A DNA stretch of 64,000 nucleotides, from NCBI RefSeq assembly GCF_950023065.1, contig NC_088679.1, forward strand, positions 15,376,001 through 15,440,000. Direction: 5' to 3'. The stretch comes from Planococcus citri (lineage: Eukaryota; Arthropoda; Insecta; Hemiptera; Pseudococcidae). Positions within the stretch are counted from its first letter, which is position 1; every line of letters begins with the position of its first letter. The notes under the pieces are model-generated. The model worked only from the letters and a program-made list of their open reading frames with translations. It made no database searches and was not told the origin of the DNA. Of the stretch, positions 49,701-60,040 are shown one piece after another. The translations under genes and the position numbers were made by a program.

Positions 49701-52621
49701 GGGTGCTACTAAATACCGTTGTCATTTGAAAAACAAGCTATCAGCTATTCACTGATTGCAAGATAGTTTTTGCATTTACTTTCATCATACCTATTGGTTG
49801 ATGGTCGCATTGGTTGCCAAGTTCGTTTCCAAATATCAACAATTGAAGCTTATTTCTCATTTCTTGATCTTTTTCATAATTTATAAAGTAGATCAGTGTA
49901 CCTCTACCTACTATATACTTTTATTAAAATGAAATCAAAAAAATTGCTCATGAATTAGAACATTCAAATAAATCATTTTTATTGGAATAATCAACGCAAT
50001 CTCACCTTAGATATGAACCTAGCATCGATTTTTAAAAAATTTCAGATTTTTCAGTTGCACTTCTTGTTGATAGAAAGACATCTGATTTTTATGAAATTGA
50101 ATTCAAAAAATAATTAATTGTACCATTTAAAAATTGCATAACAATTTTTTATGAATCCTGCTCCAAAATTTCAAATTATCATTGATGAGAAAACAACTGC
50201 TGTCAACTTTTTCAAATTTGGCGCCAAAATATTATTGCTTAGCATTATAAAAATACTACTCGCTGATTGGCTAAGTGTTGACAATGATGAAAAAAAGCAA
50301 ATTACAATAGTTTTTTTTACGCTTTGCCCAAAAACTCTAAAAAAGAAATATTAGCATCTTCACATGGTCACCCTGCACAACCAGATTTCTTATTTCCTTT
50401 TTTAATCACGAATTTGTAATTCACGTAGGTCTCCTTTACATCAAGCCAGGCTTCCACATCATCTTCGGGTCAAAAATGGATAATACCTATTAGCTATACC
50501 ACCAAATCAAAAGCTTCTTTTTCCAACACAGCTCCCTCAGAGTGGCTGAACACCAATAAGACGATATTACCAATTTATATTGAAAGCGAAGACTGGCTTA
50601 TTTTAAATTTGCAACAGACAGGTAAAGCACAACGTCACTTTAAACCCACACATTTACATAGCCTATGTAAAAAGATACCTATACAAATCATAAAAAAATT
50701 TCAAAACCATATTCAGGTTATTACAGAGTAAACTACGACCTAGAAAATTGGAATTTGTTGATTGCACAATTGAAGGAAAATATGACAAAGATACACTTTC
50801 TCAATAGAGCTCAGTTGATTGACGACGCTTTCACATTAGCATTCAATAATGAATTATCTTACGACATTCCTCTGAGATTGGCACAGTATTTACAAAACGA
50901 AACTGAAATAGTACCAGTATTATCAGCAATATTTCATCTCAACATGCTGTACACGAAATATGAAGACACATTGTCTCAACAATTGATCAAGGTATGTATA
51001 ATTCAAAATAGGTACCTATTAATAAATGAATTAACTTAGTGTTCTCCAACTGGTGTGGAATAATTCGCCTGGCAATGCAGAAAGCAACCCAAATCACACG
51101 ATGTGAACAGGTTTACCAACCTTAGGAATTTGTTGATATATTATATGTTTGAAGTGCTCTACCAGTCTACTTCCTTGAATTACTTAGGCCACAGGGTGAG
51201 TTGTGTCATTTTATGAATTGGGATGCAGGGTGAGTTGTGCCATTTTATGAATTGGGATGCATCATGCTTTGATTGAATTATTCGACACCTATTGCAGAAC
51301 ACTCGGTACAAGTAAACCATATTTATTTTTAGTCATGTCAATTTTGAAGTTTATATGAACATTTTTGTCACATAGCTTTACATACATAACATCCTTGAAA
51401 AACAAATTCAATCATTTGGATTCGAGGAGAAGTCATCAGACGATCATTCAATCAAAACAGGGAAGCCTTCCATACTATCATTGGCTTGCAAAATAGGTTT
51501 AACGAGCTGCATAGAAGGTAGTTTACAAGAATACAATTCAAACGCAGATGATCTCAGCAGGTATAAGAAAGAATGTATCCATTTCTAGTATCCAGAGTAT
51601 TACTTATAAATCTTCAACAATTCACAAATTTATTCATCATTAGAGTACAACCAGATTTGAAAGAAGTGGTATTCTGCTCCACCTTAAGAGAGGCTCAACA
51701 TCCAAATATCGTCTACGAGAATTTGCTGTCAACATATAGCGCTTCCAATATCGCATATGAAAAAATCATAATTTTGAAAAGTCTCGGATGTGCCAAAAAT
51801 GAATCTTTGCTGAGAACGTAAGCAACACAAAAACAAATTTCTGGCTTATTACAAGTGTGGTTTTGTATCTATCATTTACTTTTTTCTAACTTATCAATAT
51901 TTTTTTTTTTTTTTTACAGAATATTAACGAAAGTATTCCACGAAAAAGAATTCCTCGCGAGATTAGACGAAAATTACGTTTACGATTCTATTTTATCATC
52001 ACCAACTGGAATTACCGCTACATTAAAATTTATTCACGAACGCATACTCGAAATCACGTAATTACTCTTCATGATTACAATAATTGCCTATTTAGCAAGA
52101 TTTTTGCTCATTTTGTTAATGAAACATGCAGATATACTTGAGCATTTATTTTCATTTCAGAAAAATAAATTACGAGAAGCTCCAAACTTTGCAGAAGCTT
52201 TTAGGTAAACTTGAATCCAAAGTATATAGTGCACAGCATAAGAGAATTGTAAGTACCTACCTATCTATTTTAACAAAATATCCACTAATTCTCTTTCAAG
52301 AATTAATTCATAACGAATAACTTTCATTTGGAATTTTTTTAGATGGAAAAAATGCGTCCTGAATTCGAGAAATTGGATCAAAATTACACCACTTTTAAAG
52401 AATTATTTCATCGTGCACATTTTTCTGCGATGGAACGCGTGAAATCAAATAGTAAAACCAGTGATATATTAAAACCGATTTTGTATAATGTGTTGCATAT
52501 CACTCCCATACACATACCAAGCATTACTTCTACTAGTAAAGCTGCTATTGCTGATCCATTTGGTGTAATATTCCTAAGCTTTTATTTCATTGTCGCCAGT
52601 TTTATAACTTATTTTAGGTAG
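43745..52621 (+). CDS. M1 aminopeptidase-like protein, active site lost
   Basis: This is a tandem duplicate of the 29789 gene. Exons: 43745-44172, 44269-44418, 44503-44805, 44888-45071, 45160-45316, 45378-45459, 45533-45728, 50429-50621, 50717-50991, 51376-51560, 51644-51817, 51920-52057, 52161-52248, 52343-52621. They give 943 residues with no stop or frameshift. Seven exons have exactly the same length as in the neighbour and all intron phases agree. A signal peptide ends near residue 20. CFDEPRFRTPF and GYYRVNYD are kept, but GAMEN is IMTEN (283-287), HELVH is RQLAR (319-323) and the catalytic Tyr is Arg405. Only Glu342 of the zinc ligands remains. It cannot bind zinc in the usual way, so a binding, scaffold or decoy role is likely. 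The tail (GVIFLSFYFIVASFITYF) is hydrophobic, fitting a GPI signal or membrane anchor. The 4.7 kb intron 7 is full of transposons. Confidence 0.92.
45880..45925 (+). repeat. Short dispersed repeat, partial copy in intron 7
   Basis: TTCGCTGATTGCAAGATAG followed by TATTTGCATTTGCTTTCAT, cut off at a CAGGGTGTCC sequence that may be the end of another element. Confidence 0.55.
45926..46615. repeat. Fold-back repeat starting CAGGGTGTCC
   Basis: The segment at about 46015-46110 (GAAGGGGCGAAATACTTAC, then CAAGATCCAATTTTGACC) has an inverted partner at about 46540-46615 (GGTCAAAATTGGATTTTTG, then TTTTGCCCCTTC). A second inner pair around AAACTTTTTAAATTTTAGAG is near 46255 and 46345. The expected right terminal CAGGGTGTCC complement is missing, where the LINE begins. 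Confidence 0.5.
46605..47690 (-). mobile_element. Decayed RTE-like LINE in intron 7
   Basis: On the - strand I read NRLYADDTTL (catalytic YADD near 47580), then LEEVSAKYGLLMNKAKKK, VVNQFVYLRSIVDNK, and further down MWCWRRMIQSSWMEKRTN. This is the C-terminal half of a reverse transcriptase ORF of the same general kind as the copy at 6062-7895. It is interrupted near 47263-47536 by a small insertion and by frameshifts. Confidence 0.8.
47263..47536. mobile_element. Small TIR insertion in the LINE
   Basis: AGATGGCTACT at the left (about 47264) and its inverted copy AGTAGCCATCT at the right (about 47526-47536) bound about 270 bases. They separate the YADD block from the next reverse transcriptase block. 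The interior has a CA-rich microsatellite (about 47420-47450). No coding potential. Confidence 0.6.
48713..49695. mobile_element. ACAACAAT-terminal MITE, copy 2 (most complete)
   Basis: The ends TACAACAATTG and CATTGTTGTA are inverted. 983 bases, packed with CATCGAC and GTCGACAT motifs. It has a strong internal hairpin of CATCCACATCCGTCACATTT (about 49506) with its inverted partner (about 49640). Collinear with 31744-32664 and, in the opposite direction, with 62621-63360. No transposase frame. Confidence 0.75.
49740..49865 (+). repeat. Short dispersed repeat, copy in intron 7
   Basis: GCTATTCACTGATTGCAAG, TTTTTGCATTTACTTTC, TATTGGTTGATGGTCGCATT, then GAAGCTTATTTCTCATTTC, which parallels the end of the copy near 34380. 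One of the longest copies. Confidence 0.7.
51193..51260 (+). repeat. 34 bp tandem duplication in intron 9
   Basis: AGGGTGAGTTGTGTCATTTT starts at 51193 and recurs at 51227 with one change (GTGCC for GTGTC). Each copy ends TGAATTGGGATGC. Confidence 0.85.
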
Positions 52622-52655
52622 CCTAATCTTTTATAAGAATGTTTGTTTTTTTTTA

Positions 52656-52661
52656 AATAAA
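52656..52661 (+). promoter_or_regulatory. Polyadenylation signal of the inactive aminopeptidase
   Basis: AATAAA 35 bases after the stop codon, after a T-run. Its presence supports a working transcription unit. Confidence 0.55.
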
Positions 52662-53079
52662 ATTTTTACTGGAGACGGCTTTATAAATCGTTTCAAATCT
52701 TTCAACAACTTTTTGGAAACTCCTGCTCCACACAAAAGAGCCATAAAATCTGCTAAAATCAAGTTAAAAACTTTGAGAGCAGTTGGGCCAACTCAGGTAA
52801 GGTAATCCTATGTTTACTTTGTGGCAAGCTGTGAATTGATCTTGATGCATTGAGCATCTGAAACCTTCATTTCCGAAGTACAATAGGTAGGTACATAAAT
52901 AGGTAAATATTTATAAATTTTTGATACATTGTACATTTTGAAATTTGCTTCCTGTAACTATACAGGGTGATATATACGGAAATCGTCCGCTAAAATTCAA
53001 CTCGAGGAGACCAATAAAAAATATGATCCAAATATTTATTCGCTTACAAGATAAAAATTGATCAGAGAATCACGATTAT

Positions 53080-53215
53080 TGTGAAATGCTCTTTCTTTGA
53101 GAGCCAATTTCTCTCCTCCAAAGGCACCTCCGGAGCTAAAATACTTTCTGAGTAACTTTCAACTTGAAATGAAAGTCTCTGCTGAATTTGGTCAAAATCT
53201 GCTGACTTTATAAAT
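53080..53215. repeat. Partial copy of the TTAGGGTGGAT fold-back family
   Basis: 'GCTCTTTCTTTGAGAGCC', CTCCTCCAAAGGCACCTC and GCTGAATTTGGTCAAAATCT match the right arm of the 35278-36018 element. Only this arm is present. Confidence 0.6.
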
Positions 53216-53599
53216 GGAGTAACAAAAATAGCGAACAGTCTCATTTTTTTTGTAATTGATAATTTTTTTCAGTCAAACTAATTTAATTAAAGCTTTTGAA
53301 AATGCTGAATCTTGTTTAGAAATGTACCTATGCTGATTTCAACAAGATTTTTTTGTTTTTCCCTACCTTCATTTCAAGAAATTCCAATTAAATGTCGTGG
53401 AGGGGAGGGGGTAATTATTCATCTTACACGCGATTTAAATGAAATGAGAAACATTTTTTCATAAAAACAACAATTTGAACATCATTTCAATGCGTTTTTT
53501 TTTTGAAATTTCCGGAAGATACCGGCATGATGTACTTACTTATAAAAATTGACCCCAGAGTTGAACTCAGCCATCTGCCCAATAAAACAACCCATAATC

Positions 53600-55070
53600 G
53601 CTATTCGCTGATTGCAAGAGAGTTTTTGCATTTGCCTAACAAGGGAGCTACCCAAGGTCTGACACGCGGATCGAAAAAATTTTTTTACAGGCGGATAGAG
53701 CATCAAAAAATATGTTATGAGCCAAAATTTTAGCTGCTGAAGTTGACAGGGGAAGAAACCACGGGGGTTTGAATATCGAAAACTCACAAAAATACGCAAA
53801 AATATGCTGAAAAAAGTATAAAAATTGAAATCATTCGGCACCCTGTTCGCTTCAGCAGCTAATTTTTTGGCCACGATCTACCATCGATATATGACGACTT
53901 ATGGTGGACAAGTCGCCGCGATCAGCGTGTCAGACCTTGGGGGTGAATTTTCCCCCACCCCCTAATTTTGGGCGAAACTTTAGAAAGAAAATCTGGGGCA
54001 TGTGATATATCAAATTGTATGTTTTTGGTGACGCTGAATACGAATATGATGTAAGATTTTTGATTGGACCTCATCCACGGCCCCCAGCCCCTCCCCAAAG
54101 GGGGTAAAAGTTCGAAAAAGTGTTTTGTTCGTGCGACACATGAAATAGTATGTTTTCTGTGACGCTGAATACGAATATGACGTCAGATTTTTGATTGGAC
54201 CTCATTCACGGCCCCCAGCACCTCCCCAAAGGGGATGAAGTACCTCTTAAACAAGTAAAAATATCATCCCTCGGGTATCACAAGCAAATCCAGGTGGCTT
54301 GTCCACCCTTGGACATCATATGTCGACGACGATGGTTCATGATAAAAAAAAAATAGCTGCAAAGCAAATAGGGTGGCGAGTTATCTTGATTTTCCATTTT
54401 TTAAATTCTTTTTAATAAGTGAAAAATTTATTACACACGGATCCCAGCGACTTGTCCAATCAAAAATCTGACGTCATATTCGTATTCAGCGTCACAGAAA
54501 ACATACTATTTCATGTGTCGCACGAACAAAACACTTTTTCGAACTTTTACCCCCTTTGGGGAGGGGCTGGGGGCCGTGGATGAGGTCCAATCAAAAATCT
54601 TACATCATATTCGTATTCAGCGTCACCAAAAACATACAATTTGATATATCACATGCCCCAGATTTTCTTTCTAAAGTTTCGCCCAAAATTAGGGGGTGGG
54701 AGAAAATTCACCCCCAAGGTCTGACACGCTGATCGCGGCGACTTGTCCACCATAAGTCGTCATATATCGATGGTAGATCGTGGCCAAAAAATTAGCTGCT
54801 GAAGCGAACAGGGTGCCGAATGATTTCAATTTTTATACTTTTTTCAGCATATTTTTGCGTATTTTTGTGATTTTTCGATATTCAAACCCCCGTGGTTTCT
54901 CCCCCTGTCAACTTCAGCAGCTAAAATTTTGGCTCATAACATATTTTTTGATGCTCTATCCGCCTGTGAAAAAATTTTTTCGATCTGCGTGTCAGACCTT
55001 GGGTAGCTCCCTTGTAAGTATTGCTTATTGGCTGCTTTAATGCTTCAGGCATTCTTTTAAATGTTTCTTC
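53600..55070 (+). repeat. Short dispersed repeat split by the palindrome
   Basis: The left part (about 53600-53639: GCTATTCGCTGATTGCAAGA, then TTTTTGCATTTGCC) and the right part (55018-55070: ATTGCTTATTGGCTGCTTTA) join into a unit like the copy near 23748-23800. The palindromic element and one TAA are the inserted material. Confidence 0.6.
53640..55014. mobile_element. Near-perfect 1375 bp palindromic element, TAA target site
   Basis: The arms 53640-54200 and 54454-55014 (561 bases each) are inverted copies. Comparing them by eye I found about five mismatches and no length change. The ends are CAAGGGAGCTACCCAAGG, and TAA stands directly outside both ends (53637-53639 and 55015-55017), a 3 base duplication like that of PIF/Harbinger elements. 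The 253 base spacer holds a diverged copy of part of the arm. Each arm has one short frame starting MAKKLAAEANRVPND that matches no family I know. The element sits inside a copy of the GCTGATTGCAA repeat. Confidence 0.85.
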
Positions 55071-56680
55071 AACAACTCTTGATGGCATGATCAACATAAT
55101 CCCACCTCAGACATTTACCTACCACCAATTCGAAAATTGATTTTTCTGAATTCATCATTTCATTTGTTGTTGATAGAAAGAGGCAAGATTTCTATGAATT
55201 GAATAAAAAAATCGTAATAGTGTAATTTTATTACATAATCAGTAAGTTACGATTTGGAGGAATAAATTTCAATTTTAGATATCAAAAGATGCTTGTTCAA
55301 AAAACATACAAATTAAATATAGCCACATGTATTTTGACCGATAGCTTATCGATTATGCAATATTTCTCAGGAACCCAAGACGATATTCGTACAACGATAA
55401 GAAGTGCATTATTATGACCTTCTCGATAGCGTGTTTTTCACTTTTATTAAATCACACACTGTCACTGATTAAGTATAGTTATCGATCCGCAAGGTGATTG
55501 TTATAATTACCTTCCTGCTTCTCGAAGACACTTTTTAAAAAATTTGAACAGTTTAGCTATGAATATAGTGTGAAAAATTTCACGAATAATGTCCTCGATC
55601 TCTCTATATATATATATCAGAAATTTCACAATTTTGGGTCAACATGGTGATGAGTAAAAATTTTTTACAAAGGAGGCGAAAATAGAGAGGAGAATGGGCT
55701 ATATTTTTTTGCTCCAAGACTCTTTCTCAGAACCTCAAGAGTATGTATGTATGTACATTGCGAATAATTTCAAAATTTGAGCCGAATGCAGGTTCATCTT
55801 TCATAACCAGGGGTATCTTTTTAGCTTTCCAATTTTGTTGGATGCAGTTTTGTAAAAATTTAGACAATCTTTTCAAAAATCTGCTGGAGTCTCCACAATT
55901 GATTAAGATGGTTCGAGACAGTTTTGAATCGATTCAAAGGACTAAAAATTAGCTTCATACCAAATTTCAGTTTTTTAGATGATATTCGTAACCTTTTAAT
56001 TTTTTCACATTTTTTGACCCATTGCTTTCGAAATAATTCACATAAAATCAAAAAAGGAAATTTTAACTCCTGAATTTTATTTTGTTGTTCGAAGTTTTTT
56101 CCTTGTTAGATGATAAAGATCTGATAAATTTTTGGATTCCTACTTTTTGACAATTTTTAATCAACTCACCTCGAAAAAAATACCTTTTCAGGAAGGAAAA
56201 CTCGAATGATCATAATGATATAAATGGTCATATTGAGATCCATATTGCAGATGTATTAATTCGTACCCACCAACTTGATTGTTCACGAGACACCTTTGAT
56301 CTTTATTCGAGATAATTTACTTTTTATACATTATCTGTCAGCGACGAACCGGTAATTGACACGAATTCTGCGTAAACCTCGTCAATCATCTAGTGATTAT
56401 CACCCATCGCAATATTTTCTCTCTCGTTTTAATGGCACGTGTTTGAGAAGAAATTGCATCAATTTATAATAATTCAAAGGTTCAAAAGCAATTACCTATC
56501 TATATGAAAACTGAAAATACTACCTTAATCAACGACGAATACTTTGTTTAGCTTTTACACGTGTTTGTAATAGCGAATTTCGCCGAACAGTTAAGATTAT
56601 CACTTATTATATCGAAATCGATCGGAAGGGGATAGTGTCCGAGTAATTGTCATACGTCATATGTTTTGCATTACTTTAAT
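55071..56680. other. Intergenic sequence upstream of the lipase-like gene
   Basis: No gene is seen. A (TA)n run is present near 55605-55616. The region from 56330 to 56680 is less repetitive and may hold upstream control sequence for the gene at 56755. Confidence 0.4.
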
Positions 56681-56686
56681 GATTAA

Positions 56687-56720
56687 TATAAATAAGATCG
56701 CGATATCCTTTCTGTACAGT
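56687..56720 (+). promoter_or_regulatory. TATA-box promoter of the lipase-like gene
   Basis: TATAAATA at 56687-56694, with an initiator-like ACAGT at 56716-56720, about 30 bases downstream as in arthropod core promoters. This gives a 5' UTR of about 37 bases before the ATG at 56755. It suggests a strongly and tissue-specifically expressed gene. Confidence 0.65.
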
Positions 56721-56754
56721 TTGTAATTTTTTTGTGTGATCGAAAGACTGTGAA

Positions 56755-59700
56755 ATGTTTCGTGTCTTTGTACTTTCATTGTTGGTTGCTGCTGCTTCAG
56801 CAGGTTAGCTTTTACTTTTTTTTTTTTACAAATTTAAAACATTTTTTCAATAGAAAAATTTTTACATTGTGGCTAGCTCCTTTAAATTTTGTGTGTGTTT
56901 TTTTTAATGAACATACAATAAATTTATTCATCTGTTTTGTGATTTATAGCAGACACCAGTCGTAGCCAGAGTGGACAAAATTTAATCAATGCCTTGAAAC
57001 TGAGCCCAGAACACACTAAATTGATGGATGAAGCAGAACAAGCTTCCATTGTAAGCTTGGCTTATGAAGTCAAACTCGGATTACCTCTGGACAGTATATC
57101 GTGCAAAGATCTCGAAGTGGACAAAAGCAGAATCAGGTTCACTCTGTTCAGGTATAGATACATTAAACGATATTAAATTTGAAATAGGTAATAACTAATA
57201 ATGAAACCCAAAATTATGGAAAAAAATTATTTTGGAAAGTCAAAATGAAAAAAAAATTCTGTAAAGGAATACAAACGCCTAAATTTTACTTCCTAAACTC
57301 GAGTTGTACTCAAACTACCATTTTTCATTTACGCTGACAATTATTAAAATTGAATGTAAAAAAAATTGTTCAAAATCATTCAATTGACAAGTTTTTCGAT
57401 AAGTTAAAATTTTATCAAAAATTTGCAGGTGAAAATGTTTTTTTCAAAAAGATTAGCGTCATTCTACCTCAATTCGACCAACGTTTTTGGATCATGTCCT
57501 TCGATTTCGCTCAATTTTTTTTACAATGCCAACCCCCCTCCCCCAAATTAAAAAGAAACACGCAATCAGTTTGGTTCAAGCCTCTTCTGGAGGCGGGTGG
57601 AAGGGGGGGACTTCAATCATTTAAACATTTTCTCGAGGTAGGGAGGTACTCAACTTCAGCAGCCCACGCCTGCAAAGCTATGATACTTTGATCAAAACTG
57701 ATTTCACAGTTTGAAAGTGCATTGCATTTTAAACTTTTCAAGTATTTTGAAATTGCCAAAAGTTGAAAGTTGAACCTTCAAATTGAAAGTTTGAATTTCA
57801 AAATGGCGCTGTACCCATTTAAAATTCTGAAAAAATTTCCATACATGAACTTTTTGATGCTTATTCGAAATATTCAATTTTCGAGACTGAAGATCTTTTA
57901 AGGGAGGAGAGCATCCCCTCCCCCAGTTTTGGGCAAAACTTTCAAAAAAAATCTGGGGCATGTAATATATCTAAGTGTATGTTTTTGGTGACGCTGAACA
58001 CGAATATGACGTCAGATTTTTGATTGGACCCCATCCACGGCCCCCAGCACCTCCCCAATGGGGTAAAAGTTGAAAAAAAATGGTTTCATTCATGTGACAC
58101 ATGAAATAGTACGTTTTCGATATCGCTGAACATGAAAATAGACTTGGTTCTTCAAATTGACCTCACACATGGCCCCCAGAACCTCCCCAAATAGGTGAAA
58201 GTCCAAGAAATAGGTAATTATTTCCATATAATGAGGCCCAATAAAAATTCTGACGTCACATTCGTGTTCAGCGTCATCAAAAACATACAATTCGATATAT
58301 CACATGCCCCAGATTTTTTTGTTGAATGTTTTGCCCAAATTGGGGTAGGTGGTCTTCCCCCTACATCAAAAGATGCCAACTTGAAAATTAAATATTTTGA
58401 AAAAGCATCAAAAGGTACATCTCTGGAAATTTTTTCAGAATTGTTTCCCCAATTTTAAGGAAATCATCATCAAAACTGATTGAAACTGTTGAATAAAAAA
58501 TTTCTCAACTCCCAATTTTTTTACTTATTTATTGAAATTTTTAAAAACGCGATAAAATGATGGTTCAATTTCCGCAGCATGCCGAGCCAAAACATTTCAT
58601 GGAATGCTGCTCAAAATGTGAGACTCATTCCCTACTACGATCCCGCATTACCAACCCAGATCTTAATCACCAGCTACCGCCAATCCGAAAAAGCCTTCCA
58701 ACCAGCTGAATTAGCTTTCAGTGAGTACCTATTCTTTTCAATATGAATATTTTCTACTCACTCCTAAAGATCTACAAATCTTCATAAACTCATCTTATTT
58801 GTCACTTGTATGATTACTGTTCAACAGCTTATGGAATCCGTGGAAATAAAATGAACGTAATCTCTGTTAACTGGGACGATTACGCTAATTGTGACTACGT
58901 AGAAACCATTAGATTCATCGTACCTCAAATGGCCACCATCATCAGCGACATGATCAAAAACACATTGGCTGATAAGAATGAAATGGACTACGACAAACTT
59001 CGTTTAACTGGTTTCGGTTTCGGAGCTCACATCGCTGGTTTAGCTGCCAAAAAATTACCCAAGAAACCCGCCAGAATCACAGGTAGGTTCATATGCTTGC
59101 ATTTTTACCCCTTCACTTCCACTCCATAGTTGAATTACAGTAGTTTGTTTATTTTTTGTCAGCTTTGGACCCAATTGTGTATATATGCGAAGACTCGCAA
59201 AACCTTGGATTGGAGAAAGGTGACGCTAAATTCATCGACACCATTATGACGAGTCGTGGATCCAATGGAATGCTAAAATTAGTCGGAGATATCAACTTTT
59301 TACCCGGTGGAGGACGCGTACAAAAAGGTTGCGAAAACATGACCACTAAAGGTGAGTACAATTTTCTTCAAAATAAACACTCTAGATATATAGATACCCA
59401 TTTTTAATCTTAATGGGGTCAGATTTCATCTCCACCACTTCATCATACGATGCATTGAAAAATCGTTGAATAATAAATTGTATCGTAATTTTCACAGCTA
59501 AAAACGCCTGCAGCCACCGTCTCGCCTTAGAATACTACGTCGAATCGGCCAACAAAGCTACTCACGGTTTTGTCGCCAAACCTGCTCCATCATGGACTGA
59601 TTTCTTAAACCAGAAAACTTTCGTTCAACATTCCGAAATCATGGGTGAAGCCGTATCGCAAAAGTAAACAGTGTTATTGAAAAAATATCAATTTTAGGTA

Positions 59701-59954
59701 TAATTTAAGGGGAAAAAAATTAATTTGGTAAATTTCTTTCTCGCAGGTACACTGGTAACTTCTACCTCGAAGTGAATGCCCAACGTCCTTACAGCAGAGG
59801 AGTCAATGGCGCTTACCTGTTCACAAAAGCAAACGTTGAACCGTACCAGAAATTACCCCAGGGTACTGGATATTCTCAAGTTGTATGGCCTGTATACAAA
59901 CCCAAATCCCCCATTGCTGAATTACAATCCCAAGCTGAATCATCCCAGCAATAA
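56755..59954 (+). CDS. Secreted lipase-like protein, nucleophile Ser lost
   Basis: A member of the pancreatic lipase / yolk protein family (alpha/beta hydrolase). Seven exons: 56755-56803, 56950-57151, 58578-58720, 58828-59082, 59163-59351, 59498-59663, 59747-59954, all GT-AG, giving 403 residues. Exon 1 is almost exactly a signal peptide (MFRVFVLSLLVAAASA). VISVNWDDYA is the conserved beta strand of the family. The nucleophile elbow GxSxG reads G193-F-G-F-G197 followed by AHIAG, so the catalytic Ser is Gly195. The Asp of ALDP (219) and the His of CSHRLALEYY (286) are kept. A GGGRVQKGC block with the usual Gly-rich and Cys pattern follows. It should fold like a lipase but not hydrolyse esters, as in insect yolk proteins, so lipid or ligand binding is likely. 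The second intron carries a fold-back element. TATA box and poly-A signal are both present. Confidence 0.88.
57811..58460. repeat. Diverged relative of the 53640 palindrome in the lipase-like intron
   Basis: It shares ATCTGGGGCATGTAATATAT, GTTTTTGGTGACGCTGAA, TTTTTGATTGGACC and CACGGCCCCCAGCACCTCCC with the 53640-55014 element. It is itself an inverted repeat: ATTCTGAAAAAATTTCC near 57823 pairs with GGAAATTTTTTCAGAAT near 58425. The arms are much more diverged than in the intergenic copy. Confidence 0.7.
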
Positions 59955-60040
59955 ATGTAACGTTTATGAACTTCGACGATAAAGTTGTACTAGTAATTTT
60001 ATATAGACCTTATATGGATAGGTACTAAGCGGAAACGCTG

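Larger units (their letters stand above)
45768..50375. mobile_element. TIR pair spanning almost all of intron 7
   Basis: CAGGGTGACCACAATATGAAG at 45768 has an inverted partner ending at 50375 (CTTCACATGGTCACCCTG). TA precedes the left end and CA follows the right. The pair encloses a LINE, a MITE and two short repeats. It may be a single old TIR element swollen by later insertions, or two separate elements. Confidence 0.45.

Noticed and set aside
53536..55040. Twin open frames starting MAKKLAAEANRVPND on opposite strands
   Set aside because: They are the same sequence read from the two arms of the palindrome. There is no known domain and the frame ends within the arm, so they are not counted as genes.
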